Shown here one piece after another: positions 1-16,836 of a stretch of DNA of 64,000 nucleotides. The notes below the pieces were generated by a model. That model was given only the letters and a program-made list of their open reading frames with translations. It was not told the origin of the DNA and ran no database searches. How positions within the stretch are numbered: position 1 is the stretch's first letter; every line of letters begins with the position of its first letter. A program made the position numbers and the translations under genes. The stretch is from Narthecium ossifragum (taxonomy: Eukaryota > Streptophyta > Magnoliopsida > Dioscoreales > Nartheciaceae): assembly GCA_963920575.1 (NCBI GenBank), contig OY986968.1, positions 449,001 to 513,000 on the forward strand, in the 5' to 3' direction.

Positions 1-154
1 GAATAAACATCCCATATCGGGTTTATCGAATAGTGCTAAAACTCATGCAGCAATGAGAGAAATTTCAGAGCCATCTCACCCGTCAGGATGTCGTAAGCCA
101 AAAGCTTCAACAATAATTTTAGCAAGATTACAATCAAAAGAAAAGAGAACATAC

Positions 155-338
155 CATGTCTTTGTATAGCTTTCTGGAACAACTATATCCCCACCGAGGG
201 CTTTTAGCTCTTCAATTATATCTGGAATGCCAGGCTTATCCTCAATTATGCTGATAGTCTGTAGCTTACGCTCCTTAGCCAACTCAATCACGACCTTCCC
301 AGCATCACTGTCCCCACAGTTCTGCACCAGTGTTCCAC
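155..338 (-). CDS. Enoyl-CoA/ACP reductase-like (MECR-type MDR) exon, partial
   Basis: One internal exon of a medium-chain dehydrogenase/reductase. Its translation runs LVQNCGDSDAGKVVIELAKE, then a stretch ending EELKALGGDIVVPESYTKTW. This matches the Rossmann nucleotide-binding segment of mitochondrial trans-2-enoyl-CoA/ACP reductases, which act in mitochondrial fatty-acid synthesis (consensus VQNG.xS.VGQ..IQLA). The exon sits between a polypyrimidine-AG acceptor (AG at 340-339) and a GTATGT donor (from 154). Downstream exons would lie beyond position 1. The residues differ from the usual plant MECR: CGDSDAGK replaces the NGATS.VG type, which may mean divergence or decay. I could not find the preceding GroES-like domain between 420 and 2620. 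Family call fairly sure; whether the gene is functional is open. Confidence 0.55.
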
Positions 339-339
339 C

Positions 340-2620
340 TTCACAATAATTCAAGAAAATTGAGGAAAGAAGCAATGCGTGAGTGTAAGGGGATGACAAG
401 CATTTGTCCATCATGATTTTTAAGTTTTAGTTTCTCGAAGGCTAAGTGTCATCAACTAGGATGCATTATATATGGAGTAAATGTGAGAACTAGTTTCCAG
501 TCCCACTTCTTAATTGAAGAGGCTTAATAGCTATCATGATCATCTCAACAGCTGTTAGATCGAGATCATTGATCTTAAAATTCAGTGGCCATTTAATCAA
601 AATTTGTTTCCACTATTCCTAGCTGGGAACTATCTAGTAGCTCATTAGGCTCATGTTGACACTTAAACGGCCTTCTATTTGACAGTTCTACAAAACATCA
701 TTTAGGCATCCAAATTGTCAACAAGAATAGAAAGTTCTTAACTCGAGTAATCTTTAAGCACTCTGACAGCTAGAAGCATAGTCGCTTACTCTATAGGTGG
801 GAACAAGCCCAAAGTTTGTTCATAGTCACCACTAAGCATTTATTATGATCATATAGCCAAGCAGTCAAAACTTGCCTTAAGGTAAGACCAAAGAATATTC
901 AAGCAAGTCATTCCAATTTTATCAACATTTTTAGCCCTCATTTACGGTCAAGTCAACAATAGAATGACTACTGTCTGTATACTAACCAATCATGTTACCA
1001 AGCAACTGCTCAAAAAAATAGAATCGATACATATCAATATGTAGTTCATTAATCCAATTGGTTCCTTCCTCGTCGAGAGTATATTAGTAGCATACCCACT
1101 TACTCCGTCAATGAGTATAATTCCAGATCTGATATGAGCAGTAACATAGTTTTGGCTACCGTACTTATCCACTCCTTACGTTGCTATAACATATCCAGAT
1201 ATCAAGCTACTTACATCTTTAAGTCTTCACTTCTCCCCATGAAGGGTCATCATGTTGATACTCAAAAAATTGTCTGGAGAAAATGTTTCCTGAACTACTC
1301 ACAAAAATCTTATAGTCATGCAACTGGCTTCTAAAAGATGGAAGTCGATGATCCTTTAGACAAACTTACCCCCAATTAGTCTACCTATTCTAAGAGGGTA
1401 GACAGCTGAGTCTTGTAAATACACTCCCATCTGCAATTATTATGATCAAATAGCTGTTCATCAACATTCAATCTGCATTTGATCATGATACCTACAGCAA
1501 CCATAGTTGTTCAAACTATTTCGACGCTCACTCACACTTGTATTGCTACTAAGGTACAATTAGTCCAGAATAGGCACTGCTAAGTGGGGCTTGTGTTGCT
1601 ACTAAAGTACAATTAGTCCAGAATAGGCACTTCTAAGTGGGGCAGAAGGCTGAATCTTGTAAATACACCACCATTCACAGTTATTAAAATCAAATAGCCC
1701 ACTCATCAACATTCAGTCTGCATTTGATCAGAGCGATATCTACAGCTAACCCTTGTTGTTCGAAGTTTTTTGACGCTCGCTCACACACTTGTTGCTACTT
1801 TAAGGCCCAATGTAACAAATTAGACCAAAATGTTGAACCCTACCATTATTTCAAGCAATTCATATAATTGAACTAGTTTAGAAAATGAAGCACACCTTAC
1901 CCAACTAACCCCAATAGTTCTAAAATTGATAGCAGTGCAGTCCACAATAATTCTTTGTGGTAATACACATGAATCTTTCAATCTTCACAACTATCACACT
2001 TTTTAAATGACCAAAAACTAAAGACGTCAATATGCTGACAACAATTTATTTAGAGAAGTCTCGGCGTGTTGTCCAACTATCTCAAATACTCGGCTATACC
2101 ACATTGTCAGCTACATGGCCACAGTTTAGCATGTTGTTGGTATCATGGTAGTACACAAGCCTAAACCAATATATGGTCTCTCAGTAAAAGGAAGACCAAC
2201 TTGCTCTAAAGTGCGCAGCAGCATAGTCCACATTATTCCAAGAGTGGATGTGATATAGAATTTTGTAGATATCAGCTATAAAAGAAACAGCTATGACCAG
2301 ACCAGCAATTTATCAATGTCCACTGAATGTTATAACGCTAAACTGGATCACAACCTTGTCATCCAGCTCCTTAAACCCCATTCTAGGCTTATCTTGATAC
2401 TTAAACGGATGCTATCAAGACATTGTGGCACATCGCAGTAGGCTTCTTGGTAGTTGATACCTTACCTTGATTCAAATAACAAACTATTCCGACCAAAAAT
2501 TTCCCATTTTAGGATGGTGATTAGAAGAACAAATAAACGATCGGCATGGATCTAGCCAGGAATCGAGGCTGTAACAAGGTAAACGCCTCATACTAACCAA
2601 AAACTATAGATTAATACTAC
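340..2620. other. AT-rich stretch with tandem duplications, no recognised exons
   Basis: This 2.3 kb lies between the enoyl-reductase-like exon and the putative presequence exon. I recognise no coding exon on either strand. It contains a local duplication: a block beginning near 1398 recurs near 1645 (both carry the word CTTGTAAATACAC), and a 48-bp unit at 1543-1590 is repeated at 1596-1643. It may be a single long intron. Confidence 0.4.
1398..1795. repeat. Imperfect tandem duplication, period about 245 bp
   Basis: The segment from about 1398 to 1550 is repeated with substitutions from about 1645 to 1795. Shared landmarks include CTTGTAAATACAC, CATCAACATTCA, CTGCATTTGATCA and GACGCTC. Between the halves a 48-bp unit (1543-1590) is duplicated almost exactly at 1596-1643, both copies ending in CTAAGTGGGGC. 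Confidence 0.75.
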
Positions 2621-2677
2621 ATCAAAAATTAAAAAGGATGCCGCAAAATATAGGGTGTAGATAAGAGGATGAAGTAC

Positions 2678-2819
2678 CAGGATGGAGAGAGAGGGAATCG
2701 AGCAAAGATGCAAAGGACTTCCTCAGAGAAGACGGATCGGAGGTGGAGAAGGCTCGGATCCCACTCCATAAATTAGGGTTCCGGCCGCGGGCGACGAGGC
2801 ATCTCCGAAGCGAATACAT
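2678..2819 (-). CDS. Putative first exon with mitochondrial presequence
   Basis: An ATG at 2819 opens MYSLRRCLVARGRNPNLWSG and continues through IRAFSTSDPSSLRKSF. It is rich in Arg, Ser and Leu with almost no acidic residues, and RAFST resembles a processing site, so it looks like a mitochondrial targeting peptide. The frame reaches HPG and then meets a GT donor at 2677 (CCTG then GTACTT). It could be the first exon of the enoyl-reductase-like gene whose Rossmann exon lies at 155-338, since mitochondrial MECR needs such a presequence. No exon for the roughly 150 residues expected in between was recognised. It might instead belong to another, unrecognised gene. Confidence 0.4.
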
Positions 2820-2879
2820 TGTTTGTGTGTTTCTCCTCTCGGTTTCCTTGGATTTCTCCGGCCGCGATGGGGTATAAAC

Positions 2880-3540
2880 TGGTGCTCCTACTAGTCCCCA
2901 ATAAAGAAAGCTTCACAGAGTTCGTTCTATCCTAATTCCTAAGCTGGTAAAATGTAAGCAAGGAGGGGAACCGCTTTTAGGACCCTGTCGAAAATGACCA
3001 GGCTGCCTCATTGGTCTCTATTGGGCTTTTTGAGCCACGTGCAGCCCCGTTGGTTGATGGGATGAGTGCAGGCCAAGGGCCCCATTAGTCCGGGCCGGCC
3101 TGGACCTGACCCATTAATTTAAAGAAATGGATTGACCGGGCCTGGGCTGACAAACCCACTGCCGTGAAGGAGGAGTACATACAGCTCGACGGTATCCACA
3201 TCCACATATACTTTAGTTTTTACGCAAAACGTGAAGGACAGCTTGTAAAAGCTTGCAAAACACTTCTGGCAGCTCGAAAGAAAAGAAACCCCTCAGGCCC
3301 TCACTCTCTCTCTCTATATATATATCTCTCTCTCTCTCTGGTAACATACATAATAGAGTTAGCTCGCCAAATAGCATGACGAATCTGGCAGGTTCCATCC
3401 ATAATTAGTTTAGAGACATTCTCAACCCAAAAAAATATATATATATATCCACTTCGAATCTTATTAAAATCTTAAAAGCCGGGGAAAACTAGCTCTCCGA
3501 TGGTTAATTCCTTGCTTCTCCCGCTTAAATAAATATTCAC
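2880..3540. promoter_or_regulatory. Divergent intergenic/promoter region
   Basis: This lies between the minus-strand exon starting at 2819 and the plus-strand glycosyltransferase transcription unit, so it is presumably the promoter region for both. It holds a mixed CT/TA microsatellite at 3301-3340 and a TA tract near 3436. I see no unambiguous TATA box or coding sequence. Confidence 0.35.
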
Positions 3541-4144
3541 TTTGGTCCCTTACCTTTCGAGAACCCACCAGACGTTTTAGTTGAAGAGTCGTCTTCTCCT
3601 CTGGCTGGCTCTTCGTCCGCTGCGATCGACGAGCTATCTGATTCCCTTCTCCTTAATTTTGCTGTTGTTTCTGGTGCATTTTACTCGGTTTTGGAGGCGA
3701 TTTCAGCTGCAACCGGTGAAAGCATCACAAAATCTTTTTACCTTTTTTCGTTTTGAAGATTCTGGTAAAGTTTCCACACCAAGCACGGGTTTCTCGCTCT
3801 AGATCTTGTGTTATGTAGCTATGGTTTGAATTATAGCCTCTTTCCTATAGTTTTCTTACCCGATAGTTGGAGATAAATTTCGAATCGCTTGGGGAAAGCT
3901 AGCAGATCGGAAGAATTGTGCTCTATTAGCTTTTTTTTTCTTCTTAGAATTAATTGTTGGCGTTTGGTTTTCACTTGAAATCTTTCTTGGTTGAGATCAG
4001 ATGCTCTGAGAGCGAGATGAGATACCTTGCCGGAGAAGCTGGATATTTTGATGTAAATGTGGCAATTTATCCAAGAAAAATTGTAACTTTGACGACCTCT
4101 TTGCCGGAAAGAATGTTCGTGGCTCCAAACTGAGAGGAGAGCAG

Positions 4145-7100
4145 ATGAAGCGGAGAAGCTCTCTCTGCCGATGGAGCACAAAGCTGATGGCGATGCTCAT
4201 TCTCAGCGTCTGCATTGGGAGCTTTGTTTTGATGCAGAAGCAATCCAGCCGAATCCCGACACTTACCAGATGGGGTTCTCCTCCATTAGTTCAGAAACCG
4301 AAGATTGCCTTCCTATTTATAGCACGGAATAGGCTTCCTTTGGATGTTGTATGGGATGCCTTCTTCAAGGTTTTAATTCATATTGCCTACTCCATATGCA
4401 TTCTTTTGCTTCAAAGCCATGTTTGATGTATTGGGTTATGGATTTCTCAAATAAGTATTAGTGGTTTTGCAGGGAGAGGTGGAAGGTAAGTTTTCGATTT
4501 TTGTTCATGCAAGGCCTGGGTTTACGTTCAACGAGGGCACAACGCAGTCTGCCTGTTTCTATGGGCGCCAAGTCAACAACAGCATTCAGGTTAGTCGATG
4601 TGCATTGGTCTCTTAGATAGCGTCTGAAGTAATGTTTGATACAATGAAGCGATTTCATAGTGTCTGATACTGAGATGTTCAGGTTTTCATATGATTGAAA
4701 GCAAATTGTTCAAATGTGGTGCGACTGGGTTAATCTGAGTATCTGATTTAACAGTCCAGGTTGTTAAGAGGTTGCCCTTTATTTTCGATTCTGTTGTAGG
4801 CTTGCATGACGAATCTGCGTTTGCTTGGTGTTGGCACTCATTAGTTCCTGAAAAACTTACTCGTCAAACACCATGCATTCTATATTTTCCCTACTTGTGA
4901 CATAATATTCTTTAACCATGCACTTATCTACCTATAAGTTCAAGGTGAGCTATTTTCTCACTGGAACTTTAATGTAAAGATCCCAATGCCAATTGATATT
5001 CTTTGATTGTTGTCTGTGCTTCTAATGCAGGTGGACTGGGGGGAGGCTACCATGATTCAAGCAGAGCGCATACTGCTAGCAAGCGCACTCCAGGATCCAT
5101 TCAATGAGAGATTTGTTTTTCTATCTGATAGGTACACCTTCTAATGTGTACCATAGAGAATAGGCAGTTTTTTTCATGCCGTGTCTAATTCTGCTTACAT
5201 GAGCTAGCTCCAACTCCAAGCTTTTCGCATGCTGCAAGAAAGCATTTTAAAATTACTATGTCATAATGAGCATGTGAATTTGTCATTCAGATGAGATTAT
5301 TGAATTGCGCAGATAAAGAAGTTTAGATTCTCAGAAAGGATGCACTGATCTAATATAAAAACTTTGGCTGATGCTTTGTCTACTGCTCTGCTGATATTTT
5401 GAACAAATCACAAACTGTTTCTTTCTGCTTACCACATATATTGGTGCAGCTACTGAAGTATACTGTTTATTGTTATCTCTGGCAGCTGCTTGCCTTTGTA
5501 CAACTTCAGCTACACTTATGATTATATTATGTCTACATCAACTAGCTACGTAGACAGGTGTGTGCTGTTTTTCTTCTCTAGTAAATAGATTTGTTCTCTC
5601 TCCGATGCATTATTTGATTGGAACGAGCTCAATACTTTAGATATCAGATATCAGTGAGGATGCCAACTCCCTGTATAGACAAGCATTTCCAGTTATATTC
5701 AATAGGCGAAGAGCATACAGTAAACTCAACATTAAAAGTGAGGTGGGCGTGATATGAAAGGGGGTAATTGTGTGTAGAGGTGTCCAGACAGATCATAAAC
5801 GAGTAACAGGGAGCAGAGGAAGGCATCCTTATTTGGACTGGAAGTGGGAGGTGGCCTCATCTAGATGAAGGCCGGGGAACCATGAGAGTAATTGGAAATA
5901 TTTGTGGAAATGTTCTTTTTCAAACTTTTTACCCCTTAGGCATGTACATATGATGGAGAATGATTGACTTGGTAATTGGACAACTTGGTTTCTGTAACTG
6001 GAACTATGGGTTATTTTTTCAATATATCATGCTCCATCAAGGAAGCCTTTTGCATCACTGATTATCTTCTCCCATATTTTTCATTTCTTTTCATTGAGGT
6101 TTTTCATATTCTCTTTTTTGAACATCCTGTCTCTGCGTTGATTCATAAATATCTCCAACTAGCCAAACCTTGGTGGATAGTCTATGAATTCTGACATTAT
6201 CATGTAGAGACGTCAAAGAGTATACTTAACACCACTGATGTAAGAAATCAAAAGAAATCAATTTGCATCTAATTTTTTTTTAAGCTATTCCAGTGATTAT
6301 GTTTACACTATCCTATCTCTATTAGCCAAACTGTAGATAATGAAATGCAGATCTAGTGATAGCATCACCAATTGATGACATTGTAGTGGCCGTTGCTCCA
6401 GTAAAGTGCATATTGTTGTAATTATCGTGTCACTGATACAAGCTTCTGCTTGCTACTATGGTCACTTGATTTTCCTCTCTAAACCCTCGTCAAAATTTTC
6501 TGCGATCTCATCCTTTCTTTCATCACTGAGCTAGGATTGTTGTATGAAATGTTTTGGCTGTCTGTGGAATGATCACTAGGTTCTAATAGCATCTGGTCAT
6601 ATAATGCTGGAAGCAGTTTTGCCGATACAAAACAGGGTCGTTATAATCCAAGAATGCATCCGGTTATTCCTGTATACAATTGGAGGAAAGGATCCCAGGT
6701 AATAGTAACTTGCCATTTGCTTTATGTTAGTATATTATCAGCTATATGCCCTAACTATCTACTATCTGGCTTTTGTTCTAGTGGGCTATCTTAATTAGAA
6801 AACATGCTGAAGTCATGGTGGATGATGACGTAGTTTTCCCAGAATTTGAAAAGCATTGCAGAGTAAGTTAGATAACAGGCCCTTCTTGCCCTTCAGGTGA
6901 CTTAAATTCAGCATGATGACAAGGAATTTTGTTTCCAACCCAAAGAGTTTGATGACTGAGCTCAAACTTCAGCTTGGGTTGATAGTTCGATATGATAGTT
7001 GTAGCCTATGATGGACCTCTATATTCTTCTTATGCAAACACCCTGGGTAGATAGTTTGGGTCTTGCTCTAAACGGATTTATAGAAAGATGTGTTAACTGG

Positions 7101-8934
7101 TGTGTGTGTGTGTGTCTATATATATTTAGTAATAACGTAAAAACCAAATGGCAGTTCATAGTATTTGAGGTACTGTTTGCTACTAGGTCTCGTATATGCT
7201 TATGGCTATGTTACTTCATTTTGGCGCTATTAATGTCTAGTGGTTTCCTTAGATTCTGATGTTTGCTTGTTTTCAAAATACTTACAGAGGAGACCATTAC
7301 CTGAGTTTTGGAGGGATCGCCCTATGGTAAGCATTTTCCTTTTCGTCTGTGAATTACTCACTCGAAAAAATGATACTGATGTTGATTTGAGGAGACTACA
7401 TTCTTCAATTTTTTGAAGTTCAAAGAACTGCAAAATTACAAAAATGTTGACCAGCTCATTTATTTGGAAAAAACGAGAGTTTCAGAAGCTATAGATGCTC
7501 TTTGCTGATCTAATATATGTTTCTTCTATGACCTCTGTTGTTTGGGTGCAGCCTGCAGATGTAGCCAAGGCTCATAACTGCATACCAGATGAGCATTATG
7601 TTCAGACGCTTCTGGCTGTAAGTTTTCAATCTTTTTTTGTATTATGACTTTTCTCCCTTGAAGTTTCATTGTCACCTCTGCATGAATTCTAACTTTGGTG
7701 CTTCTTTACTATATCCTCGAGTTCCCATCCCAGTATTTTACCTTTTTCTCGTAATCAAATGCTTTAGCATATCAGGGAAAAGTTGCCTGAACTATTTTTC
7801 CTTTGGTACACAGCAAAAAGGACTCGAAGGTGAAATTACACGAAGAAGCTTGACACATAGTGCATGGGATCTTTCATCCTCTAAAGATCCACAAAGGCGT
7901 GGGTGGCATCCAATGACATACAAGCTTTCAGATGCTACCCCTAAGCTTATAAAAACTATCATGGTATGCACATATTGAATTTCTATAACCTTCTCTTCGA
8001 TGCTCAGTGTCTTAATGCAAGATTCCAAATTTTGTTAGAGAATAAGTAGATTAAATCATTGCCTTAGAGTGAAACTTGTTATAAAGCTTTTATATAGCAC
8101 AGTTGCTACTCTGTTATATCTGTATCTATATCAGGAACTTAGAAGCATGTGTGCAACCTAATCTGGAGGCAACAAACAGCAATATCCTGACAGCATACAA
8201 GACACAATCAGTTTTTTTATTTAAGGGATACTGCTTTTTGTGCTCACTTCCACTTTCATTCTGTATTATTTCCAGGACATAGATAATATATACTTTGAGA
8301 CAGAGTATAGGAGAGAATGGTGCAGCACCAGTGGGAAGCCAGCCCCATGCTTCCTCTTTGCAAGGAAGTTCACACGTCCAGCTGCTCTCAGGCTTCTAAG
8401 CATGGTAAGATAATTTTCCACAACCTTGTGGTTTTATCGTTTTGATGGCTGCCTTTCAGTTCTGATGATTGCTATAGCAGATTGGAATCATAATTGCTTC
8501 ACATCCGTTACCGTAAAAAACTGCATGTAGCCTTTTTGGAGACTTTGTTATTTATTTCCCTCTAAATTTTCTCCAACATTTGTCCGAGGTTTGGTAGGGA
8601 GCCTAGTTTAGTTTACAGCAAGTTGTCCGCCATTTGCCCATATTTTAAGCACGTACCTACAGTCACATATGATCTTTTGATCATGACTCATGCCGATACT
8701 CGTCATGGAAAGCTCCTTCTAACCCAAAGCATACATCAACATGACACGGGTTTGTATGCCGATACATATAGCGTGTCGATCTGATTGCGCTTTTTATCTC
8801 AGCCTTCCATAATCTAAAAGTAGCATTAGTTCAGTTCCAAAATTAAGGTATGCAAACTAGCATAGCCCCGTTTCGCTTATACTCTTGTTAATACATCGGG
8901 TACTCTGTGCTTACAGTCTGCTCTAGGCATTTAG
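4145..8934 (+). CDS. Core-2/I-branching GlcNAc-transferase-like protein (GT14, DUF266)
   Basis: Type II Golgi membrane glycosyltransferase-like protein of the plant DUF266/GT14 family (BC10-like), about 359 residues. Exons: 4145-4369, 4473-4589, 5031-5131, 5486-5557, 6617-6698, 6782-6862, 7288-7326, 7552-7617, 7814-7963, 8276-8404, 8917-8934. A short basic N-terminus (MKRRSSLCRW) precedes one membrane segment at about residues 12-31. The catalytic domain begins at KIAFLFIARNRLPLDVVWDA. Family landmarks follow: FSIFVHARPGF, VDWGEATMIQAERILL, RFVFLSDSCLPLYNF, YNPRMHPVIP, RKGSQWAILIRKHAE, CIPDEHYVQTLL and PCFLFARKF. The start is the ATG immediately before the basic/hydrophobic N-terminus. Intron 1 has a weak donor (AAG then GTTTTA). 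The last exon adds only SALGI and a stop; retaining the preceding intron would give a stop two codons after SM. Members affect cell-wall glycans in plants, but the donor and acceptor sugars cannot be read from sequence. Confidence 0.9.
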
Positions 8935-9247
8935 GGAGACTGAAGGGTTCTCAGCGTGCAACAGGACTGCTCCACGTTCATTTGGCTTTGGCCTTTGTAC
9001 AATTCCAAAGAGCTGCAAAAGAAATGTACCTACCCAATAGCTGCACGGACTCTCCTTTTGCCATGTACATTGTGCAACACTTGTAATTTGCCATCTTGAT
9101 ATATTATTTTAACAGTTTGTAACCCCGTATGTTAAATATTAGTGGCATCAGACACACTTAAAAGCCATGGAATTACATAAAGGAAATAGATTTGTATCTC
9201 AAGAAGCAGGAAGACGAGATAGTCTCCTCATGGAATCACAAAAAATA

Positions 9248-15291
<6,044 letters not shown>

Positions 15292-15378
15292 CCCTCAATA
15301 CCGCATTCTAATTTTTCTTTTTTGGTCGATAATGTACTCATTTATATATCCAAAAAAATGCCCGTAAATTTGAATTTC

Positions 15379-15610
15379 CAGCTGGCAGCTGCTAGTCGTC
15401 GCCAAAAGCTCAACCTTTCCACTGCTCGACGCTAAAAGTACCTTTTAGCGTCCAAACAATCGGCCGCAACTAAAACACAGTCGACGACTGTGTTCCGGCC
15501 GCCGTTAAAACACATGAATTAACGACGAACACATGGCCGTCGCGAAAGCCATCGCTCGATATAGTCGTCGAATAATATTATTCTGGACGTCATTAATATT
15601 ATTAGTTTAC
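15379..15610. mobile_element. Remnant with GTCGCTAAAAG-type subterminal repeats (CACTA-like)
   Basis: Just upstream of the CRAL-TRIO gene is a cluster of short direct and inverted words of the GTCGTCG, CGCTAAAAG, CTTTTAGCG and CCGTCG kind. This is the vocabulary of the larger array at 52.4-53.2 kb, and both loci contain the word TAAAAGGTAC or its reverse complement. Such words are typical of subterminal regions of plant CACTA transposons. No TIRs or transposase were found. Confidence 0.4.
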
Positions 15611-15900
15611 ACCAAAAATGCTCAATAAAATACGGAAAAATAATTGAAATTGCAAAAATTTCGAAAACAACTCTTTAAACGAAATGACTATAATCTGGAG
15701 GATATACGTTTCGAAATTTGGTATATATATATATAAGTCTTCTGTCTAATAATTCCTGTTTTTTTTTCCCCTATCTCAGAATCATTAAAAAAAAAGACTC
15801 AAAATCATCAATTGTCCATAAAGCTTACGCTAATGGGAGAATAATTCGATGATCCCTTCACATAAAACTTGATTTAAAAAGGCCAGCAAACTAAATCATT

Positions 15901-16032
15901 CACGGCCCCTGGAGTAGCTCAGGTGGTTACTACCCAATGGTAATGGCCAATGAGTTAGTGTTGGGGTCCAATCCCCAACCCTTCAAAATTATTGAAGATG
16001 TATGGCCCTTGCCGGTTTCCTATTTTGCTTAG
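15901..16032 (+). mobile_element. tRNA-derived SINE with 7-bp target duplication
   Basis: The 5' part reads like a tRNA: TAGCTCAGGTGGTTA resembles an A box and GGGGTCCAATCCCCA resembles a B-box/T-arm. It is followed by a short tRNA-unrelated body ending CCTATTTTGCTTAG. The element is flanked by AATCATT at 15894-15900 and again at 16033-16039, the expected target-site duplication. Internal pol III promoter boxes are suggested but substituted relative to consensus. It is non-coding. Confidence 0.7.
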
Positions 16033-16686
16033 AATCATTAGAAATATTTGATTTCAAGTTCCGCTGGGTCATTTACATCAGCTTTAGTTCCTCTTAACTT
16101 TTTTGAGACATGTACGTCATTCAAAGTGATACCATGCGCATGGTGTTATCCATCTCATAAGGGCCCCAACGTAGACATATCTAGCAGAGCCCAGCTCATC
16201 CTTGGCCCATGTCTCATCAACCCATGATCTGATACATGGATGGTAACTATCTCATGTCATAATCTCTAACAGGTGCTCCTCAGTAGAACTTTGGATACAA
16301 AAGCTAACTGATGCTATCATTCAACTGTGCTTTTTCATCATTGTTCCTAAGTCTCAGTACATCAGAACAAGCACAGAGCTCAGCTCTTCAAAGCTCAAAC
16401 ATGGAGATTGACTGCAGGCGAAAGGTCTGTGACTTAAAACTTCTATCTTCAAAGAACAATGGCCGCCAAGATGGTGTGTTCCTAGGATGCTCACAACAGC
16501 ATCTGTCAAAGGTCATGAGTCATATACAAGATGATGTAGATAGCTAGCTAGGCTGAGTGCTTGGCAAGCAGTATCTGTCAAAGGTCATGAGTCTATGTCA
16601 CCTTGCTTGCTCTCTCTTTTGGTGTCAAAATGCTTTCCTGATAGCGTTATGACATAATGATGTGTTTCTTATGCCATGGAATTTAA

Positions 16687-16836
16687 CGGTCCGTTTGGAT
16701 CGAGAATAAGTATGCATAAACCCCATTTATGCGTTCAAACACTTTATTCATAATCTTACATAACTATATTTAATGCTTATATAACTTTTACTTTATCCAA
16801 CATACAAACTTATACTATCATTGATTCAAACGGGCC
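16687..16836. mobile_element. Tourist-like (PIF/Harbinger-type) MITE, 150 bp
   Basis: Imperfect terminal inverted repeats are present: CGGTCCGTTTGGATC at the left and, reverse-complemented, GGCCCGTTTGAATC at the right. They flank an AT-rich core without coding capacity. TAA occurs directly outside both ends (16684-16686 and 16837-16839), matching the 3-bp target duplication of PIF/Harbinger elements. Confidence 0.6.

Noticed and set aside
3581..3802. Hydrophobic frame upstream of the GT14 gene
   Set aside because: It begins with TTG, has no ATG, and lies in the presumed 5'-UTR; no homology seen.
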